Assembly (NCBI GenBank): GCA_021014325.1
Contig: CM037472.1
Span: 27,200,039 to 27,264,038 of the forward strand
Direction of reading: 5' to 3'
Length of the DNA: 64,000 bases
Source of the DNA: Plazaster borealis
Lineage: Eukaryota; Echinodermata; Asteroidea; Forcipulatida; Labidiasteridae
Positions within the stretch are counted from its first letter, which is position 1; every line of letters starts with the position of its first letter. Made by a program: the position numbers and the translations under genes. Of the stretch, positions 47,877 to 60,700 are shown piece by piece. The notes below the pieces were generated by a model. It worked only from the letters and a program-made list of their open reading frames with translations, searched no databases and had not been told where the DNA came from.

Positions 47877-48593
47877 ACTTCAGAAATAACCGAATTGCTG
47901 TATGATATGATGTTGGCAAATGAAACAGAGAAACAGAAATATGATCCAGATTCATTTCTTGCTGTATCTTCACTATTGCAGTACAGACCTCAAAGATAAA
48001 GAGTAGGATTGTTAGTTACTTTAAAAAACAAGGGAAACAAAATATTAGTTTTAATCTGAAAGTTCACCCACAAAAGTTATACCAGTGTCAATTCTCCAAA
48101 GAAATTGCCGCAATCGAAATATGCCCGGCATAAACATGCATTGTACGATCCCTAACAAAAGTTAGGGGACACCATTTTTCATTTTTTCTTACCCGATTTT
48201 TAAAAATCTTTTTTTAAAAGATTTAGGCGACCTTGCTTGCAGATTTGTCTGACGTGACCGTGATATAGGTAAAAAGCAACTTTAATCTAAAACTTCATAT
48301 TAATTTAATGAACATGAAATTGCTTTTTATTAGGGAATAACTCTCAGTGTACTTAAACATCAGAGGAAGGACTTAGCTATAACTTTAAAATGCAATCAAC
48401 AATAAACACCGCCGCTCAACAGTTTTTGCGAAAACAAATAGGCCTAATTAATTGTGTTCGGTCTGAAATGTATGAAGATATAGTGCCTAACTGTTGAGTT
48501 TTTGTTCATTGACTCATGACGGATTTGATTGTATGTTTTGATCAAGAGAAAGGACCCACTGTGCGCCCTTTCTCTATATATGTTTTATAGACG

Positions 48594-48601
48594 TATAAAT
48601 A
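48594..48601 (+). promoter_or_regulatory. Candidate TATA box upstream of lefty
   Basis: TATAAATA lies 584 bp upstream of the lefty ATG, in a stretch that is not obviously repetitive. If used, transcription would start near 48625 and the 5' UTR would be about 550 nt, unless an intron is removed. Several ATGs occur in that leader, including one at 48662 opening an 86-codon frame, which argues for either a spliced leader or a more proximal start. Confidence 0.35.
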
Positions 48602-49177
48602 AAGGCACATGGACAGACCTCAGAATTCACAATAAACGCGACCCAGCAGATCAATTTCAAGATGGCAGATTTTGTATTAGTGCGTCTAGTCGGCCTTGTT
48701 TACAAACACACACCACCCAAGAAGTACACTATTCTTTTACCAATTATGCCCGTCGTAAGGAGGCATTCTTCTATAATTAGCACCACGCGAGTAAAATTGA
48801 CTCAAGAACAGTCAAGTTCTGAGATGCTGCCTCCCCGAAAAAGTCTGCCCCTCTCAACTTCCTCCAAATGCCAAGTCCAGCGGATCATTCTTTGTGTGTG
48901 TACCATGGACCAGACGGCATAATTGAGCCCATCGTCAGCCTGTGTAATCACCTAGCGGGGGTATCAATGGATTACGCCGATTGTGTTAACCTGGTCATTC
49001 ATGCTACTGGATGAACCGTCTGGACTTGTTCAGCCCATCGGCAATCATAAAAAGCTGGGATAACCAGTTTACAAATTCAGTGTCATCTCACTACCTCTTG
49101 CTGTTACATTGTATCCTCTATCACCGCTCTACCTCGTCAAACCTTATTCACAAGTCTTGGAATTTTCTGGAGTTATC

Positions 49178-52149
49178 ATGGAAGCTCGGCTTTTCTCTTT
49201 CTGGATTATTATCGTCGTATCCGAGGTGCTGCTCTGCCTTGGAGCTCCCTTTCAGTCAGACCCGTTCCAGGGGATGGACTCCGAGGAAGATCCATTTCAG
49301 ATGGATTTGATGAAGAGACTCGGTGTGAAGGACCCTTCAGCCGCACCCAGCATCGACAGAAAGGACATAGTCATCCCGGATCATATTTACGCCAAATATT
49401 CATCGCTTCTGAAACATCACCGTATCCGAAGGAAGACTATCACACAAGGAGTCCGCGAGAACCCTGGTAAGTAAACATATATATTTCATTTCTTCATGTT
49501 TTCGTCGTATAATTATGATTTGATCTTCATCATGGGTCCCTTTTCATGATTAAGTGAACAAGTCAAAATTTGAATTATGACTGAAACATTTAAATTTCTT
49601 AATAATTTTGATATAGGCAAACCATGAATATTCTATAAAAAAAAATCACATTATTTAACTGCAACTCTTCAACTGATCAGCTCATTTACACTTTGTTCCT
49701 TAATTTTCAGTGCCATAGAAAACTTAAACACATTGTCAGGGCTTGAATTTTACACTGGACCACCGGCCCGAGGCCAGTGCTTTCAGTGTGTAGCCAGTAA
49801 ACTGAAGACAGGGCAAGTCCGGTGGTCTTGGTTTTTTTCAGTTCAACATCTTTGTCTCAAAAGAAGGATGTTCAAATGTTGAGTTTGAGTCTCACAAATA
49901 TCTTTTAATCCTGCTGAGTATCACCCATTAAACAGAAGCGATAAATCTTCTCTTAGTGTTTGTTCAAATAAAACAGTTTAGATGATAAAACTGTGTTCTC
50001 ATTTTGATTCCAGTCTCTTCTCATTTTGATTCTGGTCTTGTAAATAAAATCCGGGTCCAGTAAAGATTCTGAGTTACAAGTCCTGCGGTCTTGTGGATTT
50101 TCTTCCCAAATTCGAGCCCTGATTGTACAAAAGTTTTGTGTGCGAGGCACTTTCTTTTTTTTTCGCCTAAAACAAAGTTACATGTCTGAATATTGCATAC
50201 ATATTTCTGGAACAAAAACTGGACTTGTAAATAATCAATTCGAGTTTCAAAAACCATAACCTAATTGTAATCTGTTCATCTAATCAAGGTATCCGCGGTC
50301 GAGTTGTCTCCGCCTCTCAGTCTCGTCATGTCTACACATTCGACATGTCATCCCTGCCGACAGGTAGCGAGGTTATGATGGCTGAACTCCGGGTCTTCAA
50401 GGAACTACCGAATCATTCCATCCATAAGCCGAATTCCACCCATCGACACGGAGTAACCGGAGGCCTCGTCTCTCTCCATCAAGTGACTACCAACAACTCG
50501 CAAGAAGGAGAAGGCGATAGTCCCAATACACTACTCAAAGTTGATGAAAGGTCAGTATTTCAGAGACATATCTTCAAAGTGAATATTTTCATTAAACTTA
50601 CAAATTAGTGTTAAACCTGTTGATTTTGCACATTTTCGATGGCGCACAATAAATCAGTTTTCTTCCAAATTGAAATAGGCTATTTCAAATAAAACTTTCT
50701 TTATTTGATCAATACATCAAACCGTAATTGTTCGCAAGTTGTTTCTTTGGATGCAAAAACGTTATACAATATCTCTAATAGTGTACTAAAAATGGTTCTC
50801 TAATTTTGTTAATTGTTTCTGTCTTAACAGAGTAATCAACTTGGACTCGTTCGGTTGGAAGAACTTTGACGCCACAGCCCCCCTGACGCAATGGATGGAG
50901 ACCCCTTCGACCAACCTGGGTCTTGAACTGCACGTGGACCCAGTGAGATCCGGGTCTTACGCCAGGAGAGTTGCCGAGCTTGTGCACTTCAGTCCGGAAG
51001 AAGAACCGGACCACGAGGAGAGAGGTGTGCCAATGCTCATCGTCTACACCGTGAAATACGCTCCAATGTAAGTGTTAGCACATATTTGTTTTATTATTGC
51101 GACTTATCCTTAAAGGTGTCTCTTTAAAATGGGTCGATTACCGAACAACCTTGATGCGATCAGTATTTATTAAAATGATGTCGGATTTAAAGGCCCTGTA
51201 CACTATTGGTAAGATCAAAAAACACAATGTTCACAGATTCACACATAACTTACATGATTTAAAGTAAGTAATGGTAGAAAGGGTTCCTTAAAATATTTTT
51301 CCCTAAAATGCTATCGTTTCTGAGAAATGAGTGAAACACGCGCGATAATTTGAAAAAAAACCAGAAAACACATATAGTCTCTTTTCACTATTTTCTCGTG
51401 ACCTCGATGACAAATTAAGCTCAAACTTCACAGGTTTGTTTGTTCGTGCATATGTTCAATCACACAAAATGTGGACACTGATTTCGAGCTGTTACCAAAA
51501 GTGTACAATACCTTTAAACAAAAAACTTATTTGTTAAATAATGAATCACTCACTGGCGCACTCAACACATTCCCTGCCGGCAAAACATGAACATGCGTAT
51601 TATATAACGATTTTAGTATAGGTTCGCGGAACGATAATGACAACTGTCATGATGACAATATTTCTTCTGCGAAAAAAATAATTAATCAATCAAATTAGTT
51701 AGTGCATGATCCAATTCCCCGTCTCAATTACTCCATCACTTTCATCCGAATCCCTCCGCATGAATACTGATTACTAATTTGCCATCTTTTTCCTCCCCCT
51801 CCTCAGTGATGACCCCGTAGATTGCTCCGCAGACGGCTCAGATGCAGACCACTGCTGTCGGATACCCAAATACGTGGACTTCAGACGCACCTCGTGGACC
51901 AACCGTTGGATAATAGAACCCGCCGGCTTCGAGTCCTACGACTGCGCCGGGCCTTGCCAACGTAGCCAGCATTCACGCCGAACCTTACGGGACATTTTTG
52001 GACTGAGACCCGGTAGTTACCAGACATGCGGTGTGGCTAGATTCTCCTCTCTACCCATGATGTATTTGATTGAGAGGGACGGAGTCAGTGAACTCGAAGT
52101 AGAGGAGATACCTAATATGATTGTTGATGAGTGTGAGTGTACGGCGTAG
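49178..52149 (+). CDS. lefty: Lefty/Antivin, secreted TGF-beta-family antagonist of Nodal
   Basis: Four exons join in phase: 49178-49466, 50289-50550, 50831-51067, 51807-52149, giving 1131 nt and 376 residues. Residues 1-22 are a signal peptide (hydrophobic FWIIIVVSEVLLCLG). The prodomain keeps the family segment DIVIPDHIYAKYSSLL and a basic site RIRR (82-85); HRHG (148-151) sits where vertebrate Lefty has a second cleavage site. The cysteine-knot domain (about 268-376) shows HCCRIPKYVDF, WIIEPAGFESYDCAGPC and DECECTA. At the position where most TGF-beta ligands have CC, this protein has a single Cys (YQTCGVARFSSLPMMYL), so the inter-chain disulphide cysteine is missing. The segment between CAGPC and this Cys is short. 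Both traits are diagnostic of Lefty, which acts outside the cell as a feedback inhibitor of Nodal in axis and left-right patterning. It is complete, with no frameshift; the introns contain repeats. Confidence 0.95.
49738..50123. repeat. Dispersed repeat in lefty intron 1
   Basis: A second copy of the repeat at 14466-14823, same orientation (ATTTTACACTGGACC, AAGTCCGGTGGTCTTGG, AAATTCGAGCCCTGA). It includes a TGTGGATT site at 50092-50099. Confidence 0.6.
51189..51520. mobile_element. TTAA-flanked MITE, family A relative, in lefty intron 3
   Basis: Ends TTAAAGGCCCTGTACAC and AGTGTACAATACCTTTAA, with a diverged interior (CACACAAAATGTGGACACTG near the right). Lies between lefty exons 3 and 4. Confidence 0.7.
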
Positions 52150-54790
52150 TACACACCCGAAAATACATTATTTTATTCTTGTATACATATATATTTCATT
52201 CAAAATGAAATGTTCTTTAAATCGCGATATTTTACCAATTTCGGTTGACAGAAAATTTGATTTATATAATGTTGATACAACCTATGGAGAGAGAAAAACT
52301 CTGAGGTTTATCAAACGACTTTTCAATTTTATTAAACTTTTAAATACCACAATTTTTCATACACATTGTGAGCTTGCACTTTGATTTTATTTGTCGAGAT
52401 TCCATCTGAATAATCACTTGCCAACTCACTTTTGCGAAACTTGTTATGACAAGCTCCATGGTTCATGGTTCTCGTACCAAAATACACGTGACAAAAATAA
52501 AAAGAACAGTCGCTCTCTGCCAATTGATCTTTATCATGGTTGGACCATCTTGCCTTTCTTCTATCTTGCTCTATGATGCACCTAACCCGAGGCTGAAAGG
52601 AAAAGACAGTCTGGTCCCTTGTCATGCTACGAGAATTAAAGTATGCCATTGTCGCTGAAACCTGAACTGTTGTATGCAGGGTACCTGTCACAGGTGACCA
52701 CATCATGATAACGGTCTTTAGACCTCTATCACTCTGCTGCAGTCTTGGTCAGGTTCCCTGAATACCAAATGGCAAAAATTGTCCTAATTCTCATTCCACC
52801 AAAGGGTGCCAGACTATTTCCTTTCAGCCTCAGTTTGGTCACAATGGTTTGTTGGAAGAGAAACAAGATGGCGGCACCATGATAAAAGTCTATTGCACCC
52901 ATCGAAGGCGATCTCAGTGGTTAATTTTGTTTATCACCAGCGTTGTGTTTTCACTACCTCTTTTGTAAATAATTTATTGTAAAACCATACCATATTATAA
53001 GTAGCTCTGAGCTACACAGCTGTATAGTAACAAACAAGCATTATGTACATATTTCTAATGTAAAGAGAGACAATATAAATTATTACCGTATAACAATTGA
53101 AACAAGTTGTGTTTATGGCGTCTTTTCTTTCTTGTTTTTATCGTGCGTCGGTGCTCATGAGCTTATTTGACTCATTTTGCCTCCTTCCCAGCCCAGTAAG
53201 ATTACATTTTCACCGGATGGATTTCAATATCGGTGATAAACCGGTACTTCTTCATCAGTCTGACGTTTAATAGGTTGTAATTAAAGGTTACATTGGCTTC
53301 AATTCTTTTGATGAACAAATAACGACAGTGAACTTAATTTTGCATAAAAATCATGCAGTATTCTTCAACGTAGATTGTGCATTGTGTATATCTTATGATG
53401 CCGCTATATATAATAGACCTTAGAACTGATACGTCACCACTTTGCACAAAAGAATTTTAAACCATTGTGTATCTGGGTGAACCCCACTAAATAAACCATA
53501 GCATACAGTGCAAACTACTAAAATTCAAAAATACTTAGAAATACTTAGAAGTCTCACTTTTCACAGTAAAGAGAAAAGTATCCATTTACTCCCAAACTTT
53601 TTCCTCTGCTCAAATTTGACAAGGATTTTTCCAAGGCCTGTCGAGTTATTCTTCCTCCAAATAAACCCACACACCTTTTGTGTAAAATTCCAAACGTCCG
53701 AGCATCTATCTTGAAAAATCGCCCTACACTTCTCGGCAAAATTAAATAGGACCATTTTTCAGGGCCTAGGTCATCCAAAATACTTCAAGTTGGAAGTCAT
53801 GCAACCCCCAGATCACAATATTGTGCATTATTTTTACACTATAGGCCCCTACCCCTATTATTCGGCTCTCAAATCTGTCTACGATTATATAATATTTTGA
53901 GAATCTCAAAAATTTCAATAAGGCCGACGCTCTGTTTTCTCTCTAGTGTGGTGCAACCCTCTGCACAACAGTTGGAAATGCAAGACCCACTTACACCAAT
54001 ACGGTAAACAAACATAGACGTACCGTTATACCATAGGGTATACCTTATGGAAATAGTTAAACGAACTTGCGAATGTTGTTTTCAAATTAAAAAAATACTT
54101 AAACTAAAACACATATTATAATTATTTGCGGATGAGATGGTGGGTCTATTCGTTCCAGCCCATCGTGGACGTGCCCATTCTGCTGAAACATTTCCACGAA
54201 AACATCTTGACGGTCTAATCTAAGGGCCTCTTTTCGCAAATTACCATCACGTGCATTGTTTAGGGAATTTGTGTACTACTTGGCAGATGTATGTGGACAA
54301 GGAATCAAGTATCTTCAACAGTGGGTATATGCAGCTGTCGTAAAAAATGGGCGGAACCTGTAGGGGGGCACCCCTACCAACTTGTCAATTTTAGACACAG
54401 CCGACATATCAAAACGTAAAGCAAATCAAAGTACACGGCACAATGAACATGGCAAACTTGTTCTGATTTCAATTGGCGTATAGCAATTTGCTTCCGCCAA
54501 ATCATGTTGTCTCTTGACCAGCCTTTAAGCATGGCGAAACTGACATTTATTGATGGGATTAGAGAAGTTGAACAATTTAATTAATGGATTCGAAAGCCTG
54601 TGCCATCTTTCTTGTCCCATTGGGTTAGCAGGCGTAGCCGTGTAAACAGGCTTCCACGGTCACCACTACGGCATGACAACAAGAAACTGGACTTCGTCTC
54701 AGAATATAAAGAAAAATCAAAACAACTTTAATTAAAACTCAATGATTTATGTTTCATGTATAATAAAGCATTATCAAGACGCAGGACACC
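52150..54790. other. Intergenic DNA downstream of lefty
   Basis: Presumed lefty 3' UTR at the left; AATAAA at 52496 is a possible polyadenylation signal. Segments at 52590-52700 and 52790-52900 resemble a dispersed repeat also at 11100-11235 (GAGGCTGGAAGGAAAAACAG, CAAGATGGTGGCAGC). No exon was recognised. Confidence 0.4.
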
Positions 54791-54951
54791 AGGGCTCGAT
54801 TTCACAAAGAGTTAAGATTGATCGTAACTGCAAATCCATCGCAGTTGCTTAGCAAAAAGTGATGTCACAATACAAATCACTATGGTAATTACTGCTAACT
54901 CATCTTAAGATGAATCTTAGTGCTTTGTGAAATCGGCCCCAGAACAAACAT
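54791..54951. mobile_element. MITE with GATTTCACAAAG terminal repeats
   Basis: GGGCTCGATTTCACAAAGAG at the left and CTTTGTGAAATCGGCCCC at the right. The interior AAGTGATGTCACAATACAAA is shared with 40063. Confidence 0.7.
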
Positions 54952-55234
54952 ACTTCAAGTTAAAACCTTAGCTCTCACATAAAAAGCACTTCAAAGTGAC
55001 AACTTCGTTTCAATTTCTTTTTTCATTCTAGTACAATTCTCAGTTTAAACAATCTCTGTTTTGTGGAATAGGCAACCCTTCTAACCGTAAACTTCATGAA
55101 CAATATTATTAACGGTTTCTGTTTCAAGTGAAACAGGCCAAAACCAAAAATACCCGGTTTCAAAATTGAGTGCAAACGGAGAGTATTGGGCGGTCTAAAA
55201 AATATCCTCGTTGAGACGGTGACTGCATGCTCTA

Positions 55235-55350
55235 TATTCCGACACCCCTATGTTCCGACAACCCCCTCATGATTTACATAGGGTTAGGGTTAGGGTTAGG
55301 AATAGGAAAATACACCAGGGTTGTCGGAACTGATAGGGGTGTCGGAACAT
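55235..55350. repeat. Inverted repeat enclosing a telomere-like (GGGTTA)n run
   Basis: Left arm contains CGACACCCCTATGTTCCGAC; the right arm is its inverse with an 8-bp or so interruption. Between them, 55281-55298 is three perfect GGGTTA units. Confidence 0.7.
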
Positions 55351-56227
55351 AGGGGTGTAACCGTTGAGACAGACGAAGTAAACATCAAAGTGGCTTTAAA
55401 AACTAAGTAGTTCAGCATACAGAAATTTCAATAAAAGTTTTGAGAACCTCCCCAAAAACCTGCCAAAAGCTGCGATCCACTCCCATACAAACTAATTAAG
55501 GTTTGCCAACACAAGCTTTCCAGACACCCTAAACTATTGCATTTGTTTGGGCATCTAGGGTGCCTTTTGAGGACATTACCTCGTCTGGTTGTGTTGTGGT
55601 TTGACAGCCAATTAGACCGACTGGGCTGATTATGCAACCTCCCCCTTGTGGGTAAATACTTGATGGGCTTCAAGGTGTCCAAATGCAACTCTTGACCCAT
55701 TAGCAATGCGATGACTAGTACACTTGACAATTCACAGCCAATTTCCTGCGATTCGATTAGAGAAAACAATCTATTCAGGCCTTAATCAGGTTAAAGACTC
55801 AGTAATCTAGTTGTGACAGTTAGCTGAAGCCGATGAGATGGGAAGATCGGTTGGATAATGAACTTTGTTTGCTCATGTACAACCACAACTCAAACAATGA
55901 GCAGTCGTTATGCAGGTGTTTGGATTCTGGACAGGTAAATTGGAAACAGGTGAGCATACAAATCATTTCTTGCTCACACTTTTTCGTTTCTACATTTTAT
56001 GGCTAGCTTTTAAGAATGTCTGCTGTGCGGTATGTCTTCAAACACAGACCAATCTTCAACTCTTTTTGTTTTTAAGAGCTGCTGTGAGTGAGTGATGTTA
56101 CAAGAGATCTGAGGAATCAGAAAAATATTTTGCTTCCTCTGACATAATTTGTGACTGTTCATCGGGAAGGGGAAAGCAGCCTTTACTCAGAATGCGTTTT
56201 TTATTTTCTATCAGGACCCATCCATTT

Positions 56228-56637
56228 AAAGGTAGGGTTACACCTTGGTAATGACCTCAAAAATAAATTGTGTGATTTTATCCGAAAGCCTACTTGTTAT
56301 AAAGATGGTAATGGTAGTAAACATCCTGCAAAATTATTTTGTCTGAAATGCCCCCGTTGATTAGAAATCAATAAAAGTATGTTGAAAAAGGCGACTTTTT
56401 GCATTTTTCGTGGTGTTAGAATGCTGCCCTCAATACGGCAAGAGATACAGTTGGTACCCGCTAAACGTGGATGGGTTTGACGTTCTTGCTGAAAATACCG
56501 TGACAGTATTTTGCTGTTTTTTTCAAGAGGTAGACACTGTAAACTTCCACCGGTGACTTTTATTGTATCTTTCTTGATAATTTTGCCTAATAATAAGCAT
56601 TACATTGACAAAAACAAACGATGACCATACCTTTAAA
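56228..56637. mobile_element. TTAA-flanked MITE, family B relative
   Basis: Starts TTTAAAGGTAGGGTTACACC and ends GATGACCATACCTTTAAAGG. The interior AGGTAGACACTGT, TTATTGTATCTTTCTTGATA is shared with 30454-30892. Confidence 0.7.
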
Positions 56638-57021
56638 GGAATACCAGGGATTAATATATATTAATATTTCCACATCAAACTGAATCTGGCTTTCAAATTG
56701 CTCTTAATAAAAGAACTCAGTGAACTCTATCTCCTTTGCCACCTTCTCTTTCACCAAACCATGAAATTGACCCAATCCAAAAAATCTAAGCAGACTCTTC
56801 AAAATTTCAGTAGAAATGCTACCCCTAAAATGAATCTCAACTCTCCATGCACACATCATAACAAAATAAACTAAACGATCACCTTTGCTTTATATAAAAA
56901 CACACTAGTCTTTACAACAGACTTACCTAATAGATTAAGCTTTGCTCATACTAACACTACGCTTAATTACCACACTTAGAGAGTATACAATTTTGTTTCA
57001 TTTTCTTTAAGAAACCAGACC

Positions 57022-57265
57022 AGGGCCCAATTTCATAGAGCTGCTAAGCACAACAATTTGCTTAGCATGAAATTTCTTTCTTGATAAAAACAGGATTACC
57101 AACCAAATTTCCACGTGATTTTCAGGATAAGCAAACAACAGCTGAATACCAGTAACAAGCAATATGCAACACATGGAAATTTGGTTGGTAATCCTGTTTT
57201 TATCAAGGAAGAAATTTCATGCTAAGCAAATTGTTGTGCTTAGCAGCTCTATGAAATTGGGCCCT
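57022..57265. mobile_element. Near-perfect fold-back MITE (GGGCCCAATTTCAT family)
   Basis: Arms of about 95 bp (AGGGCCCAATTTCATAGAGC onward) are inverse copies with only one or two mismatches and a short loop. This is the best-preserved copy of its family here. Confidence 0.8.
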
Positions 57266-57408
57266 GGGCTCGATTACACAAAGCACTAAGATTCACCTTA
57301 AGATGAGTTGTCAGTACTACCATAGTCATTTGCTTTGTGACATCACACTCTGCTTAGCAGTTAAGATTGATTCAGACTTAAGATCAATCTTAGCTCTTTC
57401 GAGCCTAG
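57266..57408. mobile_element. MITE with GATTTCACAAAG terminal repeats
   Basis: Starts GGGCTCGATTACACAAAGC directly after the preceding fold-back element and ends CTTTCGAGCC. Interior TTGTGACATCACACTCTGC matches 40063 in inverse. Confidence 0.6.
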
Positions 57409-57788
57409 ACCTCTTGAAAAACAAACCAACCTCCAGGTACCACATAATATTGAAAAACAGTGAAAAGGATAGATAACCATCAGAAAGACAACTGTCAAAT
57501 GTAAATATATAACTGCTATACTTGGTTAAGAAATAGGTATTGGTAACAATTTTCCTGAGAGTACAGTTGTCTTAAACTTGTAATTTCAAACTTGAGAGAC
57601 TTACAGTTTTTCTTTCCACATGGTAAAAATTCCTAAACTGAGATGTTTTTGAGGATGATTGGAACTTGTAGTCAGTGTACAGTCAGTGATATTTTAAACA
57701 GTGACTTTCAAAATGATTTCTAAACATGATTGACCCTTTTACCAATGCATATACGACACTCTCTCCTCTTGGTTGGAAGCCAGCCCTT

Positions 57789-60700
57789 TCACTGCCTCAT
57801 ATCTTCAGGGCAGTCTGGCTGCTTGCTTGGGTGTGAGACTTTAAAGCTGTCCAGTTCCATCAAGGCAGCATCGATTCTTGAAATCACGGGGAACTTGGAC
57901 ATGTCCACTTTAAATCTAAAATTCCATCACCAAAAACAAACAACTTGAGTTTATACTTGCATTAATTAACAGGTATAATTAGTGATGATAACAACGATCA
58001 AACCGTTTAATCTGAAGGCTTGGTTCTTATAACTTGATCCCAGTGCTAATTCTCAAGAGAAAATATTTCTGTCTGAAATACAAAAGATGATTGTATGTAT
58101 CCAACAACTCACTTTCTCCTTCGGGGCAATAATCTCTGTGCTCAGAGCTGATACAATGACATTCCTAACCCATGGTAAGGCCTAACAAAAAATAGTTTTG
58201 TTTCCTGTAACTGAACCGATCCATTCAAAAAACCCTGCCGATCATAAACAACTTTATCAATCCTTTGAAAAGTTTTCTAAATGACTGCACGTTGCACTTC
58301 TATCATACCACCAAATTCAAGACTTAACTGCGATACTTCTCCAAAAATGTCAGAATCCCATTCATATTCCCATCCTGCTTGTTTTTTTCACTTCATTTCT
58401 CGGTGAGCACTTGTCAATTCTTTTCTTTAAATAAGTTATTTTCTTGACCTGCTGATCTTCTCTTTTCCTCAGCATGTTACAGGAAACAGAATTATTATTT
58501 TGGTAGGCCCTTTCAAATAAATTGACAGAACATTGACATTTTGGGATGGATAAAACAATGCACACTGTAAAATAAATAATCAAAATATTCCTTTTTACCT
58601 GTTGGCATTATACACTTGTGGTACTAAGCAAAGATCAGCCATAGTGATTTCATCATCTACACAGTATTTGCCAGCAGTCTGTTCTAAAAGCTTCTCAAGG
58701 GCTTCAAATCCTTCTTTGATTGCTCTATGACCCCATTCCGCTTTCTTCTCATCTCCTATGTAACGCAGAACTTTCAAATTCTGGGGTAAAAATGATTCAG
58801 AAAAATAAAGTTTTCTATTTCTTGACTTTCACATCAAAATAACATGACGTACATTAACTTAATGTATTGGGCCCCCATCACTAAGGTAAAACAATGGAAA
58901 CATGCATGCGTGTACGCACTGACCACTACTCTCAGCCAATGATAGATCTTCATTGACCTCAGTGAGGGCGCTATTTTAGGCTTGTGGCGTCATATGCAAG
59001 AAGTCTATATGATGACAGAGTAAAATACATCCTATGGATACAAAATATGAAATATTTTGCAACAGAGGCATTATGGCACAGCTTTCAAATGCATCACACT
59101 AAATTTCTAAATGCTGAGTCATCACATTGTGTATTTCTTTTACATCCCATTTACTGACCAAACCATTAGCGAATTATCTGCCAATTACAGGAGATTATGA
59201 TATAAAATAAATATTTGTATATATGCATAAAATAACAAACCTTTGAAAATTTGGGCTCCATTGGTATACTTTTGGTAATTGTCAAAGACCAGTATCCTCA
59301 CTTGGTGTATCCCAACATATGCATAAAATAACAAACCTGTGAAAATTTGGGCTCCATTGGTCATCGAAAATGCAAGGAAATAATGAAAGAAAATACCACC
59401 CTTTCTGCACAGAACTGTGTGATTTCAGATGCCTGAGAAAGGCTTCATGCCTGAAGCTTTTCTCAGATTCAAATTGTTTGGTGAAAAGTTACCTCTTTAA
59501 AACTACATTACTTCAAAGGGGGTCATTTCTAACAATACTCTTTACCAAGAACATTTTTATGGTCATTAATTTTTTGAGTAATTACCAAAGGTGTACCCTC
59601 CCATTAACCTTTGGTGCTCACCTGAACTGGTTGGATTCCACAAGAAATTACTTGTGACAGCTCACGAACCTGAATCGCAACAAGAAGTGGAAACACATTG
59701 TTTACATCATGCCAAACCAATAGAAATTACTGGGCCCACTTTCATGGGATAAGCAAAGAACTGACATTTTGGGCACATAACATTTCACAAGAGCATAACT
59801 GTAAATAGTTTCGCCTGTATTCGAACATTGTGACCTGTTAAAGTGCGCGAGTTTGTTTCCCTAACCATGCTAAATGCAACAATATGCACCAAATGGTAAT
59901 AGTTGTTAATAATCTGTTGCATTTGGCAGTCAACTCAGATGTCATTCTTTGACTGAATTTGTTGCATTTAGCAGTCAAGTGACTTCATATTGGTGTTACA
60001 TTTTGTTGTATTTGGCAGTCAACTCAAATTCATACATTGTTGCATTTGGCAGAGTTCATGGTCCCACATACTAGCCAAGTCACCACTACACTTATGTGCA
60101 TACTGTTGCATTTAGCAGGGCAAACAACCTTGCTCAGTCCTAACACAAACAACAGGCCTGCACGTTTGCAGGGTTCTCTTTTCAACTGTGTTGCATTCTG
60201 TTGTATTTGGCAGGGTATGTAGAGGGACCCTAATGGGGGTTAGGGCTAATACAGAGATTGACATTACTTACAAGGAAGCGTTTCTTTGGGTCTTTAGGAA
60301 GCAACGATGGTGCATCCCTCGTCTCATCAAGGTACTCTATGATTGCATTCTGAAAGGAGAACATTTTAATATCATAAATAAATATCACAAGCTTTTTAAC
60401 AAAGGGGTTAGCATGATACATCTAATATAAATCCAACTTGTGGTCTGAAATTATTAAAATATCATTATTGATTTGACATGATGATGCCACAGTTCTTCAA
60501 ACATCAATTATACACAACCGAACAATACAATACGCAGTAAAATAAGTGACAGACTGTTAAACTATGGTGTAGGACTTGGACTCGGACGAGGAGGACTCGA
60601 CTACAACACTGCTGTTAAACTCTGGATAAATTTGAATCATGTCAAAAGAGATAAAGTTCACGAGATATAAAATGAAAACAAATCTACAATTTCAATCAAG

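Noticed and set aside
48662..48922. 86-codon frame starting MADFVLVRLVG upstream of lefty
   Set aside because: No domain, signal peptide or exon continuation; more likely an upstream frame in the leader or chance.
52332..52706. 124-codon minus-strand frame
   Set aside because: It overlaps a dispersed repeat also present near 11100 and shows no domain.
53508..53778. Overlapping frames on both strands of 60-75 codons
   Set aside because: Both strands are open to a similar extent, with no domain; chance in AT-rich DNA.
55428..55769. 113-codon minus-strand frame
   Set aside because: Composition is unlike a protein, with no homology recognised and no promoter or splice context.
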